Made by a program: the position numbers and the translations under genes. Source: CALJIC01 sp039805565 (GTDB lineage: Bacteria > Chloroflexota > Chloroflexia > Chloroflexales > Roseiflexaceae). From it: 27,961 nt of DNA. The stretch is taken from positions 1 through 27,961 of the forward strand of contig JBDLTZ010000179.1 of NCBI GenBank assembly GCA_039805565.1. Direction: 5' to 3'. Below, piece after piece: positions 1 through 6,632 of this stretch (position 1 is the stretch's first letter; every line of letters begins with the position of its first letter). The notes under the pieces are model-generated. The model worked only from the letters and a program-made list of their open reading frames with translations, was not told the origin of the DNA and did no database searches.

Positions 1-459
1 CAGCACACCCTTGGCGCGCTCGACCAGCTTACGGGTCTCGAGCGTCTCCTTGAGGTCCGCGATCTCCTTGTCCATCTCGCTGAACTCGGCGTACCGCGCC
101 AGCGCGATCTCGATCGCCGGCAGCAGCTCGCTCTCGCGGAACGGCTTGACGATGTAGTTGACCACGCCCGCCTCGCGCGCCCGGTCCACCAGCTCGCGGT
201 CAGAGTAGGCGGTGAGGAGCAGCACCGGCGCGATCTTCTCCTCGGTGAGCACCTTGGCTGCCTGGATACCGTCCAGCTTCGGCATCTTGATGTCCATCAC
301 GATGAGATCAGGGCGCAGCTCGCGCGCCAGGTTGATCACGCTGACGCCGTCGCCAGCCTCGCCAACTACCAGATAGCCCAGGCCGACGAGCGTCTCCTTG
401 AGGTTCATACGGATGATCGACTCGTCGTCGGCGATCACCAGCCGCAACTGCTGAGCCAT
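1..459 (-). CDS. Response regulator, probably ANTAR type (C-terminus beyond window)
   Basis: The first 153 residues of a two-component response regulator are visible; the gene runs off the left edge. The receiver domain (about residues 6-120) has the acidic pair D11/D12, the phospho-acceptor D56 in VMDIKMP, T83 and K105 in VKPF, so it should be phosphorylatable. A helical stretch follows (about 125-153) with ETRKLVERAKGVL, which resembles the start of an ANTAR RNA-binding output domain. ANTAR regulators act by preventing transcription termination at target hairpins. The ATG at 459 is preceded by AAGGAG seven bases away. The gene is divergent from birA. The receiver call is firm; the output domain is inferred from a short piece. 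Confidence 0.85.
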   Translation of the reverse strand, partial: MAQQLRLVIADDESIIRMNLKETLVGLGYLVVGEAGDGVSVINLARELRPDLIVMDIKMPKLDGIQAAKVLTEEKIAPVLLLTAYSDRELVDRAREAGVVNYIVKPFRESELLPAIEIALARYAEFSEMDKEIADLKETLETRKLVERAKGVL

Positions 460-569
460 ATCGTTACTCCTTGTATGTGCGCGCGGGCGCCCCGGCGCGA
501 GACGGCGGCGGCCGGCTGCAAGCCATCGAGGCGCGCCGCCCGGGGTGGGACGTCACGATCCAGAGCGAA

Positions 570-599
570 AGTATAGCACGGGCGCTAGAGGACGGTCAA
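570..599 (-). promoter_or_regulatory. Promoter of the response-regulator gene
   Basis: On the minus strand, TTGACC (599-594) and TATACT (575-570) are 18 bases apart. The -10 box is preceded by TGC, giving an extended -10 element. The leader to the ATG at 459 would be about 100 bases. Confidence 0.5.
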
Positions 600-638
600 G
601 ACGCATAGTGAAGCGGTATAGGCGCGCTATTTGTGCGG

Positions 639-666
639 TTTGCACAAGGAGACGGCGTGCTATACT
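639..666 (+). promoter_or_regulatory. Promoter of birA
   Basis: An extended -10, TGC followed by TATACT (661-666), lies 16 bases after a weak -35, TTTGCA (639-644). The same TGCTATACT string forms the divergent response-regulator promoter, so the two may be read by the same sigma factor. Confidence 0.4.
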
Positions 667-700
667 GGCCGCCGTACTGTACCTGTAGCGAGAGGGACGC

Positions 701-1531
701 ATGTCTCTACTACCCGACGACCTGGCGCTGAGCGTCGTTCAGCGCGGCCTGGCGACCCACGCGATCGGCAGGACGATTCTGCGCTATGAGCGCGCGGGCT
801 CGACGAACGATCTGGCGCGCGAGCGCGCCCGTGATGGCGAGCCCGAGGGGTTGGTGGTTCTGGCCGAGGAGCAGACGGCTGGCCGCGGCCGGCTTGGGCG
901 CGCCTGGGTGGCGCCGCCGGGCAGCAGCCTGCTGATGTCGGTGCTGCTACGGCCCACCTGGTTGCCGACTGGCGATGTGTTCGCACCCACCATGCTCGCC
1001 GGCGTGGCGCTCTGCGAGGTGATCGAGCATGTGGCGCTGGTGCGGGCGGCGCTGAAGTGGCCGAACGACCTGCTGCTGCCGGTGGGTTCGGGCGATCCGC
1101 CGCCGCTGCGCAAGGCGGCCGGCGTTCTGTGCGACATGCAGTTCGAGGGCGATCAGCTGGCCTGGGTGATCCTCGGGATCGGCCTCAACACGAACTGGAC
1201 GCCTGCGGGCACTGTGGATGGGCGCGACCTGGCGCAGGCGGCTACGAGTGTTAGCGCGGCGGCGGGCAGGCAGATCCATCGCGGCGAGCTGCTGCGCGCC
1301 CTGCTGCAGCGCCTTGATGCGCGCTACACGGCGCTGCGGCATGGCCGGCGGGACGAGCTGTTCTCAGCTTGGCGCGCGCGCCTCGCCACCCTCGGGCAGC
1401 AGGTGGAGGTGCGGCTGGCGGGGGGGGCGGTGCACGGCCTGGCGGAGGACGTGGAGCCATCGGGGGCGCTGCGCCTCCGGGACAAGAACGGCGCGGTTCA
1501 CCTCGTCACGGCTGGTGACGTGGAGTTCTAG
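701..1531 (+). CDS. birA: Biotin--[acetyl-CoA-carboxylase] ligase
   Basis: A 276-residue cytoplasmic enzyme that makes biotinyl-AMP and transfers biotin to the carrier-protein lysine of biotin-dependent carboxylases. The biotin/ATP loop GRGRLGR is at 61-67 and KWPND at 119-123. The C-terminal 45 residues match the small SH3-like BPL_C domain (VEVRLAGG then DVEPSGALRL). There is no N-terminal winged helix, so this is a monofunctional ligase and not a repressor of biotin synthesis genes, despite the gene symbol. The ATG at 701 has only a poor purine-rich ribosome site (GAGAGGGA). The MFS gene follows after 83 bases. Confidence 0.93.
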   Translation: MSLLPDDLALSVVQRGLATHAIGRTILRYERAGSTNDLARERARDGEPEGLVVLAEEQTAGRGRLGRAWVAPPGSSLLMSVLLRPTWLPTGDVFAPTMLAGVALCEVIEHVALVRAALKWPNDLLLPVGSGDPPPLRKAAGVLCDMQFEGDQLAWVILGIGLNTNWTPAGTVDGRDLAQAATSVSAAAGRQIHRGELLRALLQRLDARYTALRHGRRDELFSAWRARLATLGQQVEVRLAGGAVHGLAEDVEPSGALRLRDKNGAVHLVTAGDVEF

Positions 1532-1614
1532 CGCGGGTGGCGCGCGCCCGTCATATATAATACCGCCCTAACAGGCGCGCGGCCGGCGTGCGCCGCAGCG
1601 GCGAATAGGGCGGC

Positions 1615-2886
1615 ATGAACGAGGGATCAACGCGGATCCGGCGCGCGCTCGGGCGCTGGGTAGCCGGGCCGGCGGACGTGCAGGCGCGCAACGTCCGCAG
1701 CGTCGTCATCGATGGCATCGGCGTCGGGATCGTGGCGGGCGTGCAGAGCTTCCTGGGCGTGTTCCTGGCGCGCCTCGGCGCCTCGCCGCTCCTGGTGGGG
1801 CTGCTGACCTCGCTGCCGGCTCTCACTGGCATGGTGATGGCCATCCCGATCGGGCGCTTCCTCGAGCGGCAGCGCAACGTCGTCCCCTGGTACTCGCGCG
1901 CGCGGGCGCTGGTGCAGAGCTCGTTCGTGCTGATGGGGCTCGTGCCGTTCTTCTTCGCCCCCCAGGACGCGGCCGTGGCGATCATCGTGATCTGGGCGCT
2001 GGTGACGGTGCCGCAGACGGTGGTGGGCATCACCTTCACGGTGGTGATGGGCGCGGTGGCCGGACCGCGCCAGCGCCAGTATCTCATGAGCCGCCGCTGG
2101 TCCATCCTCGGCGCCACCACCGCGATCACTGTCGCGCTCGTGGGCCTGGTGCTCGAGCAGATCGCCTTCCCGCTCAACTACCAGCTGGTGTTCCTCGGGT
2201 CGTTCATCGGCGGCATGGTCAGCTTCATCTTCTCCAGCAGGATCACCATCCCCGACAACGTGCCCGTCGCGCAGGCCGAGCAGCCTCAGCGTGGCCTCGG
2301 CGCGCAGCTCGCGCTCCTGCGCGGCAACCCGCTATTCAGCAGATTCGTGCTGAGCGCGTTCGTCTTCAACCTCGGGATGAACCTGGCCCTGCCGCTCTTC
2401 CCGCTCTACTGGGTGCGCGAGGTGCAGGCGTCCGACTTCTGGATCGGCATCATCAACACGGTGAACAATGGCATCGTGTTGCTGGGATACTTCGCCTGGA
2501 CGTGGGTGACGCGCCGTAAGGGGAACGTGCTGGTGCTGCGGCTGTGCGCCTTCGGGCTGGTGCTCTACCCGCTGCTCACCGGCCTGACGAGCAGTGTCGA
2601 GCCGCTGGTGGCCTACGCAGCGCTGGCGGGGATCTTCGGCGCGGGGATCAACCTGGTGCTGTTCGATATCTCGCTCGCCACGGTACCGCAGGACCGGGTG
2701 GCCTCGTACATCGCGATCTATCAGCTCAGCAACTATGTCACCGCGCTCGTGGCGCCGCTGATCGGCACTACTCTGGCGGAGTATGTCGGGTATGCGCCGG
2801 CGCTATTCGTGGCCGCCGGCCTGCGCCTCGTCGGCGCGATGCTGTTCGTGTCCCTGCGCGTGGGCGAGGAGGCGCGGCCAGGGTAG
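1615..2886 (+). CDS. MFS transporter
   Basis: A 423-residue hydrophobic protein with about twelve predicted membrane helices in two halves, separated by a polar stretch near residues 215-235 (around VPVAQAEQPQRG). The first half holds a cytoplasmic-loop sequence after TM2 (PIGRFLERQRN) resembling the MFS loop-2/3 motif. It is a major-facilitator permease, but nothing visible fixes the substrate or direction. The ATG at 1615 follows a weak AGGGCGG site. A TATAAT box (1556-1561) upstream has no convincing -35, so co-transcription with birA is possible. The gene ends just before a heptamer repeat array and converges on the FAH-family gene. Confidence 0.8.
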   Translation: MNEGSTRIRRALGRWVAGPADVQARNVRSVVIDGIGVGIVAGVQSFLGVFLARLGASPLLVGLLTSLPALTGMVMAIPIGRFLERQRNVVPWYSRARALVQSSFVLMGLVPFFFAPQDAAVAIIVIWALVTVPQTVVGITFTVVMGAVAGPRQRQYLMSRRWSILGATTAITVALVGLVLEQIAFPLNYQLVFLGSFIGGMVSFIFSSRITIPDNVPVAQAEQPQRGLGAQLALLRGNPLFSRFVLSAFVFNLGMNLALPLFPLYWVREVQASDFWIGIINTVNNGIVLLGYFAWTWVTRRKGNVLVLRLCAFGLVLYPLLTGLTSSVEPLVAYAALAGIFGAGINLVLFDISLATVPQDRVASYIAIYQLSNYVTALVAPLIGTTLAEYVGYAPALFVAAGLRLVGAMLFVSLRVGEEARPG

Positions 2887-2918
2887 CGAGCGAGCAATGA
2901 GTCGTGAGAGGCGAGCGA

Positions 2919-2985
2919 GTGCTGAGTGCTGAGTGCTGAGTGCTGAGTGCTGAGTACTGAGGCTTGTGCACTCAGCACTCAGCAC
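2919..2985. repeat. Heptanucleotide tandem array with inverted halves
   Basis: Five exact GTGCTGA units (2919-2953) and one GTACTGA variant (2954-2960) are followed, after GGCTTGTGCAC, by two exact complementary TCAGCAC units (2972-2985). The two halves can pair into a long hairpin. It lies between two convergent genes and could stop transcripts from both sides, although no U-tract is present. The same heptamers recur in the same order inside the glycosyltransferase at 16241-16378. Confidence 0.9.
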
Positions 2986-2992
2986 TCGATTG

Positions 2993-3865
2993 TTACTCCG
3001 CCGCGACGATCCGGTTGCGCAGCACACCGATGCCGTCCACCTCGGCCTCCATTACATCGCCGACCTTCAGGTACTCGGGCGGGGTGCGCCCGAGGCCCAC
3101 GCCCGCCGGAGTGCCGGTGGCGAAGACCATGCCCGGCTCCAGCGTCGTTCCGAGCGAGAAGTACTCGATAATCGCCGGGATGTCGAAGATCAGGTCGCCG
3201 GTATGCGAGTCCTGGCGCGTCTCGCCGTTCAGGCGCAGCCGGATACCCAGCTTCGACGGGTCGGGGATCTCGTCGGCGGTGACGATGCACGGCCCCATGG
3301 GGCACGCGCGGTCCAGGCTCTTGCCCTTGAAGAACTGCTGGTGGCGGGCCTGCAGGTCGCGCGCCGAGATGTCGTTGACGATCGTGTAGCCGAAGACGTA
3401 GTCCAGCGCGTCGGCGCGCGAGATATTCTTGCCGGCCTTGCCCACCACGAAGGCGAACTCCACCTCGTAGTCTAGCTCGCCGGTGACACGCGGGTCCAGC
3501 GGGACGTCGTCCTCGTGGGCGCAGACGGTGTGGCCGGCCTTGGAGAAGAACACCGGGAACTCCGGCAGCTTCGGCTCGCGCCCGCGCGCCCGGTCTGACT
3601 CGATCGCGTGGGCGACGTAGTTCATGCCCAGGCACAGCACGTTCTGGCGCGGCCGCGGGATCGGCGCCAGGATGTGGTCCACCTTCGCGAGCGGCACCGT
3701 GCGCTCGGCCTGCGCCACGGCGGCGCGGGCGCGCTGCAGGCCCTCCTCGCCGCGCTCGATCAGGGTCAGCATATCCGGCGCGACCGCGTCGAGCACCACG
3801 ACCTGGTCGCCGACAATAGCACCAATGTGAACGGCCCCTTGTTCCCGGTAGGTGATCAGGCGCAT
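2993..3865 (-). CDS. Fumarylacetoacetate hydrolase family protein
   Basis: A 290-residue protein of the FAH superfamily, metal-dependent enzymes that hydrolyse, decarboxylate or isomerise oxo-acids from aromatic degradation (FAH, HpcE/HpaG-like). The C-terminal FAH domain (about 72-288) carries the metal-ligand stretch LDYEVEFAFVVG (E134, E136), NDISARD (D165), and TGTPAGVG near the end. The N-terminal 70 residues form the small domain common in 2-hydroxyhepta-2,4-diene-1,7-dioate isomerase-type members. I chose the ATG at 3865 because GAGGAG lies seven bases upstream; an in-frame ATG at 3919 would add 18 atypical residues. No pathway genes are nearby, so the substrate is unknown. Confidence 0.9.
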   Translation of the reverse strand: MRLITYREQGAVHIGAIVGDQVVVLDAVAPDMLTLIERGEEGLQRARAAVAQAERTVPLAKVDHILAPIPRPRQNVLCLGMNYVAHAIESDRARGREPKLPEFPVFFSKAGHTVCAHEDDVPLDPRVTGELDYEVEFAFVVGKAGKNISRADALDYVFGYTIVNDISARDLQARHQQFFKGKSLDRACPMGPCIVTADEIPDPSKLGIRLRLNGETRQDSHTGDLIFDIPAIIEYFSLGTTLEPGMVFATGTPAGVGLGRTPPEYLKVGDVMEAEVDGIGVLRNRIVAAE

Positions 3866-3930
3866 CGGGCATCTCCTCTTTGAGCGTCTAGATGGGAGCG
3901 ATGCGCACGATGGTACCACACATTTCGCCT

Positions 3931-3959
3931 TTGACAGCGGTATCCGATTGTGCTAGAAT
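3931..3959 (+). promoter_or_regulatory. tRNA-Cys promoter
   Basis: TTGACA (3931-3936) is exactly 17 bases from TAGAAT (3954-3959), and TGC precedes the -10. Transcription would start about 2-4 bases before the tRNA. Confidence 0.85.
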
Positions 3960-3966
3960 CCACGTA

Positions 3967-4043
<77 letters not shown>

Positions 4044-4056
4044 GTAGAGCTGCAAG

Positions 4057-4100
4057 CGGCCCTCGGTTCAACGGAACGGGGGCCGTGCTGTTCTCATCTT
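4057..4100 (+). terminator. Terminator after tRNA-Cys
   Basis: CGGCCCTCG-G-TTC (4057-4069) pairs with GAACGGGGGCCG (4074-4085) around the loop AACG, with one bulged G and one G-T pair. A moderately T-rich tail (TGCTGTTCTCATCTT) follows. It probably ends the tRNA transcript. Confidence 0.65.
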
Positions 4101-4454
4101 ATACGTCACCGCGCGGCGCCACGCCACCCTCTCCCCCATCCGCTCTGGTATACCCATCGTAGTGCAATACACACGCATATCTCTTGCGTTGTGCCCCGCA
4201 ACCGATCAGGCGCAACTAATTGCGCCCCCGGTGCGTTCATGGTAGTAGAGGTGGCTCACACGGTGATATATCCCTGTGAACATCTCGACAGACAATCGAT
4301 CATCACGAAAGCGGGTACATATCGTACGATGGTGGCAGGTACACGGGCGGGGGGGCGGCGGGAGCGCCGCGCGCGGCATAGGAGCGGCACGAATTGTGCT
4401 TTAAGACACACCAGGGGCTTCCCTGGAGAGCCCGCTCCCAGAAAGGATACTCCG
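4101..4454. other. Non-coding leader region of the 148-residue protein
   Basis: About 350 bases with no convincing gene. An open frame extends upstream from the 4455 start to 4191, but its residues look non-coding. It holds two small hairpins: GGCGCAA-CTAA-TTGCGCC (4209-4226) and CCAGGG-GCTT-CCCTGG (4411-4426), the second about 15 bases before the ribosome site. I could not identify a clear promoter. Confidence 0.5.
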
Positions 4455-4901
4455 ATGGCCGACATCGCTAAGATGGTCGACATTCACTCGCTCGATATAG
4501 CGCAGCTCGAGCGGCTGCGCGATGCCTGCAACCGTCGCCTGCTGGAGCTGCGGCGCACCCAGGGCCTCACCCTGCCTGAGCTCCTGCGTCTCTTCGAGGA
4601 GACGAAGCTCGCCCTTAAGGACCAGCACAAAGAGTGGCGCTCGCTCGAGCGCTGGCAGTGGGTCGACGGCGAGATCCGCTTCTGGCTCAACCCGGCCGAC
4701 CAGGAGAACTACCGCTCCGGCTGGTTCTCGATCGATGACCTGATCGCCTGGCTGCGCGAGAGCGGCCCGATCGTCATGTACCCTGCCGAGGACGAGGAGG
4801 AGCTTGAGGACGAGGAGCTGTGGTCCAGCGCCGACGGCGTCAAGATCACCTGGCTCCCCGAGGAGAGCAGCCGCGCCGAGGCACGTGTCCCGCTCGCCTG
4901 A
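4455..4901 (+). CDS. Uncharacterised 148-residue acidic protein
   Basis: I do not recognise a family. The protein has no signal peptide or membrane segment and looks cytoplasmic. Residues about 12-35 (SLDIAQLERLRDACNRR onward) form a leucine/arginine-rich helix with coiled-coil character. A tryptophan-rich middle (about 60-100: EWRSLERWQWVDGE, GWFSIDDLIAWL) suggests a small folded domain. A very acidic stretch (EDEEELEDEEL, about 113-123) precedes the tail. The ATG at 4455 was chosen because AAAGGA lies seven bases upstream. The gene is monocistronic: a hairpin-rich leader before it and a strong intrinsic terminator after it. That layout suggests independent, perhaps high, expression. Confidence 0.75.
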   Translation: MADIAKMVDIHSLDIAQLERLRDACNRRLLELRRTQGLTLPELLRLFEETKLALKDQHKEWRSLERWQWVDGEIRFWLNPADQENYRSGWFSIDDLIAWLRESGPIVMYPAEDEEELEDEELWSSADGVKITWLPEESSRAEARVPLA

Positions 4902-4953
4902 CACGGGCGTAGCCCGCGTACGAGTTGCTGTCTTGTCATATAGCCTGTAACCC

Positions 4954-4990
4954 CGGCCCGGCGGCGCTTATGCGCCGTCGGGCCGTTTTG
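4954..4990 (+). terminator. Strong intrinsic terminator
   Basis: A 14-bp stem (4954-4967 with 4972-4985, one G-T pair) closes a TTAT loop and is followed by TTTT (4986-4989). It ends the transcript of the 148-residue protein. Confidence 0.9.
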
Positions 4991-5354
4991 CTCCCCCCCG
5001 CATCTTTCTCCGATGCCCCCCACGCACGGCCGCAACTTCCCCTCACAGCTGCCAAATGACCACCTGTTTATCCCACAGCCCCGGCGCCGGCGCGTGCCTT
5101 GGGAGCGTGTCAAACCGCTCAGATTGGTCATACGAGGTAGCGTCGCCACACGTGGATGGCCCGCGCGGTGTGAACAAAATTACACCTCCACCCGCCTCCG
5201 CATCATAGCCGCTTCACGCGAGCACAGTAAGGTAGACCCTGTCAGCAAGTGATGAGCCCGAACGGTGTGCAGTGCTGCACAGGTCGGCGCCGGCATTGCC
5301 GCAATACCCGTGCGCGTGAACAGTGCGGCTCAGCAACGGAAGGAGCGTGGGACA
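4991..5354. other. Spacer before the exopolysaccharide-like cluster
   Basis: About 360 bases without a supported gene. It contains an interrupted inverted repeat GGTGT-N10-ACACC (5167-5186) with an AT-rich centre, a possible operator. No promoter with good -35 and -10 boxes was found. An open frame in phase with the downstream GT2 begins at an ATG at 5265, but GTG at 5355 is the better start. Confidence 0.4.
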
Positions 5355-6626
5355 GTGGTCTTCATAGCAATTCTTGTCATTATTTCGGTGGTCCTCCTGG
5401 CGCAGGTCTCGTACAGCACCTACCTGATGCTCTACGCCTGGGGCGACGCGCGCCGCGCCGATGACTTCTGCGCGCCGACGGAGTACGCCGCGCCGCAGAA
5501 GAGCTTCACAGTGCTGCTGCCGGCCCGCCACGAGGAGGAAGTAATCCAGGACACCATCCAGGGCGTCCTCAATATCAACTACCCGCGCGAGCTGATGGAG
5601 GTCGCCGTGGTATTGCGGATCGATGACGCCGGCACGATCGAGAAGGTGCAGGAGAAGATCTCCCAGCTCGCCGAGCAGGGCGTCGACAACGTCCGGATGA
5701 TCATCTTCCAGGACCAGCCGATCAACAAGCCGCACGGCCTGAACATCGGCCTGCGCTACACCAAGAACGAGGTCGTGACGATCTTCGACGCCGAGGACCA
5801 GGTCCACCCCGAGGTGCTCAACGTCGTCAACACGGTGATGGTCAACGAGGGCGTCAACGTGGTGCAGTCCGGCGTGCAGCTGATGAACTGGGACTCGAAG
5901 TGGTTCTCGTCGCTCAACGTGCTCGAGTACTTCTTCTGGTTCAAGAGCCGCCTGCACTTCCACGCCAAGGAGGGCATCATCCCGCTCGGCGGTAACACGA
6001 TCTTCTTCACCCGCAAGATCCTGGAGAAGATCGGCGGCTGGGACGAGACCTGCCTCACCGAGGACGCCGACATCGGCATCCGCCTGAGCGAGTGGGGCGA
6101 GCAGGTGCGCGTCGTGTACGAGGACTCGCAGGTGACGAAGGAGGAGACCCCGCCCACGGTGCAGCAGTTCATCAAGCAGCGCACCCGCTGGAACCAGGGC
6201 TTCCTGCAGGTCCTCCAGCGCGGTGAGTACTGGAAGCTGCCGAAGCTGCGCCAGCGCTTCCTGGCGCTCTACACCCTCTCCTCGCCGGTGCAGCAGGCGC
6301 TCACCGCGCTCTACCTGCCGGTGTCGATCTACACCGCGTTCTTCGTGGAGACGCCGCCGCTGGTGGCGATGCTCCTCTGGCTGCCGGCGTACATGCTGTT
6401 CGCCCAGTACCTGATCAACCTGACCGGCCTGCGCGAGTTCGCCCGGGCGCACGGCTTCCGCATCTCGCGCGTGGTCTGGCTCAAGATGCTGCTCGCGTTC
6501 TACCCCTTCCAGGTCCTGCTCGGCATCAGCGCCCTGCGCGCGGTGGCTCGCCACTTCCAGGGCGCCAACAACTGGGAAAAGACGAAGCACGTCAACGCGC
6601 ACCGCGGCGCGGTGGCACGGAGCTAA
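5355..6626 (+). CDS. Membrane GT2 glycosyltransferase, cellulose-synthase-like
   Basis: A 423-residue inner-membrane glycosyltransferase. One N-terminal helix (about 3-27) is followed by a GT-A domain with the processive GT2 signatures in order: D90/D91 (RIDDAG), D145-A-E-D148 (FDAEDQ), TED at 235-237 and QRTRW at 275-279. About three hydrophobic segments follow (310-400). This pattern is that of cellulose/hyaluronan-synthase-type enzymes, which polymerise a sugar from a nucleotide donor and extrude the chain; the polymer cannot be told. I chose GTG at 5355 because GGAAGGAG lies nine bases upstream and the protein then begins directly with a membrane helix; ATG 5265 would add 30 residues. The stop is six bases from the next gene. 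Confidence 0.88.
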   Translation: MVFIAILVIISVVLLAQVSYSTYLMLYAWGDARRADDFCAPTEYAAPQKSFTVLLPARHEEEVIQDTIQGVLNINYPRELMEVAVVLRIDDAGTIEKVQEKISQLAEQGVDNVRMIIFQDQPINKPHGLNIGLRYTKNEVVTIFDAEDQVHPEVLNVVNTVMVNEGVNVVQSGVQLMNWDSKWFSSLNVLEYFFWFKSRLHFHAKEGIIPLGGNTIFFTRKILEKIGGWDETCLTEDADIGIRLSEWGEQVRVVYEDSQVTKEETPPTVQQFIKQRTRWNQGFLQVLQRGEYWKLPKLRQRFLALYTLSSPVQQALTALYLPVSIYTAFFVETPPLVAMLLWLPAYMLFAQYLINLTGLREFARAHGFRISRVVWLKMLLAFYPFQVLLGISALRAVARHFQGANNWEKTKHVNAHRGAVARS

Positions 6627-6632
6627 CGCAGA

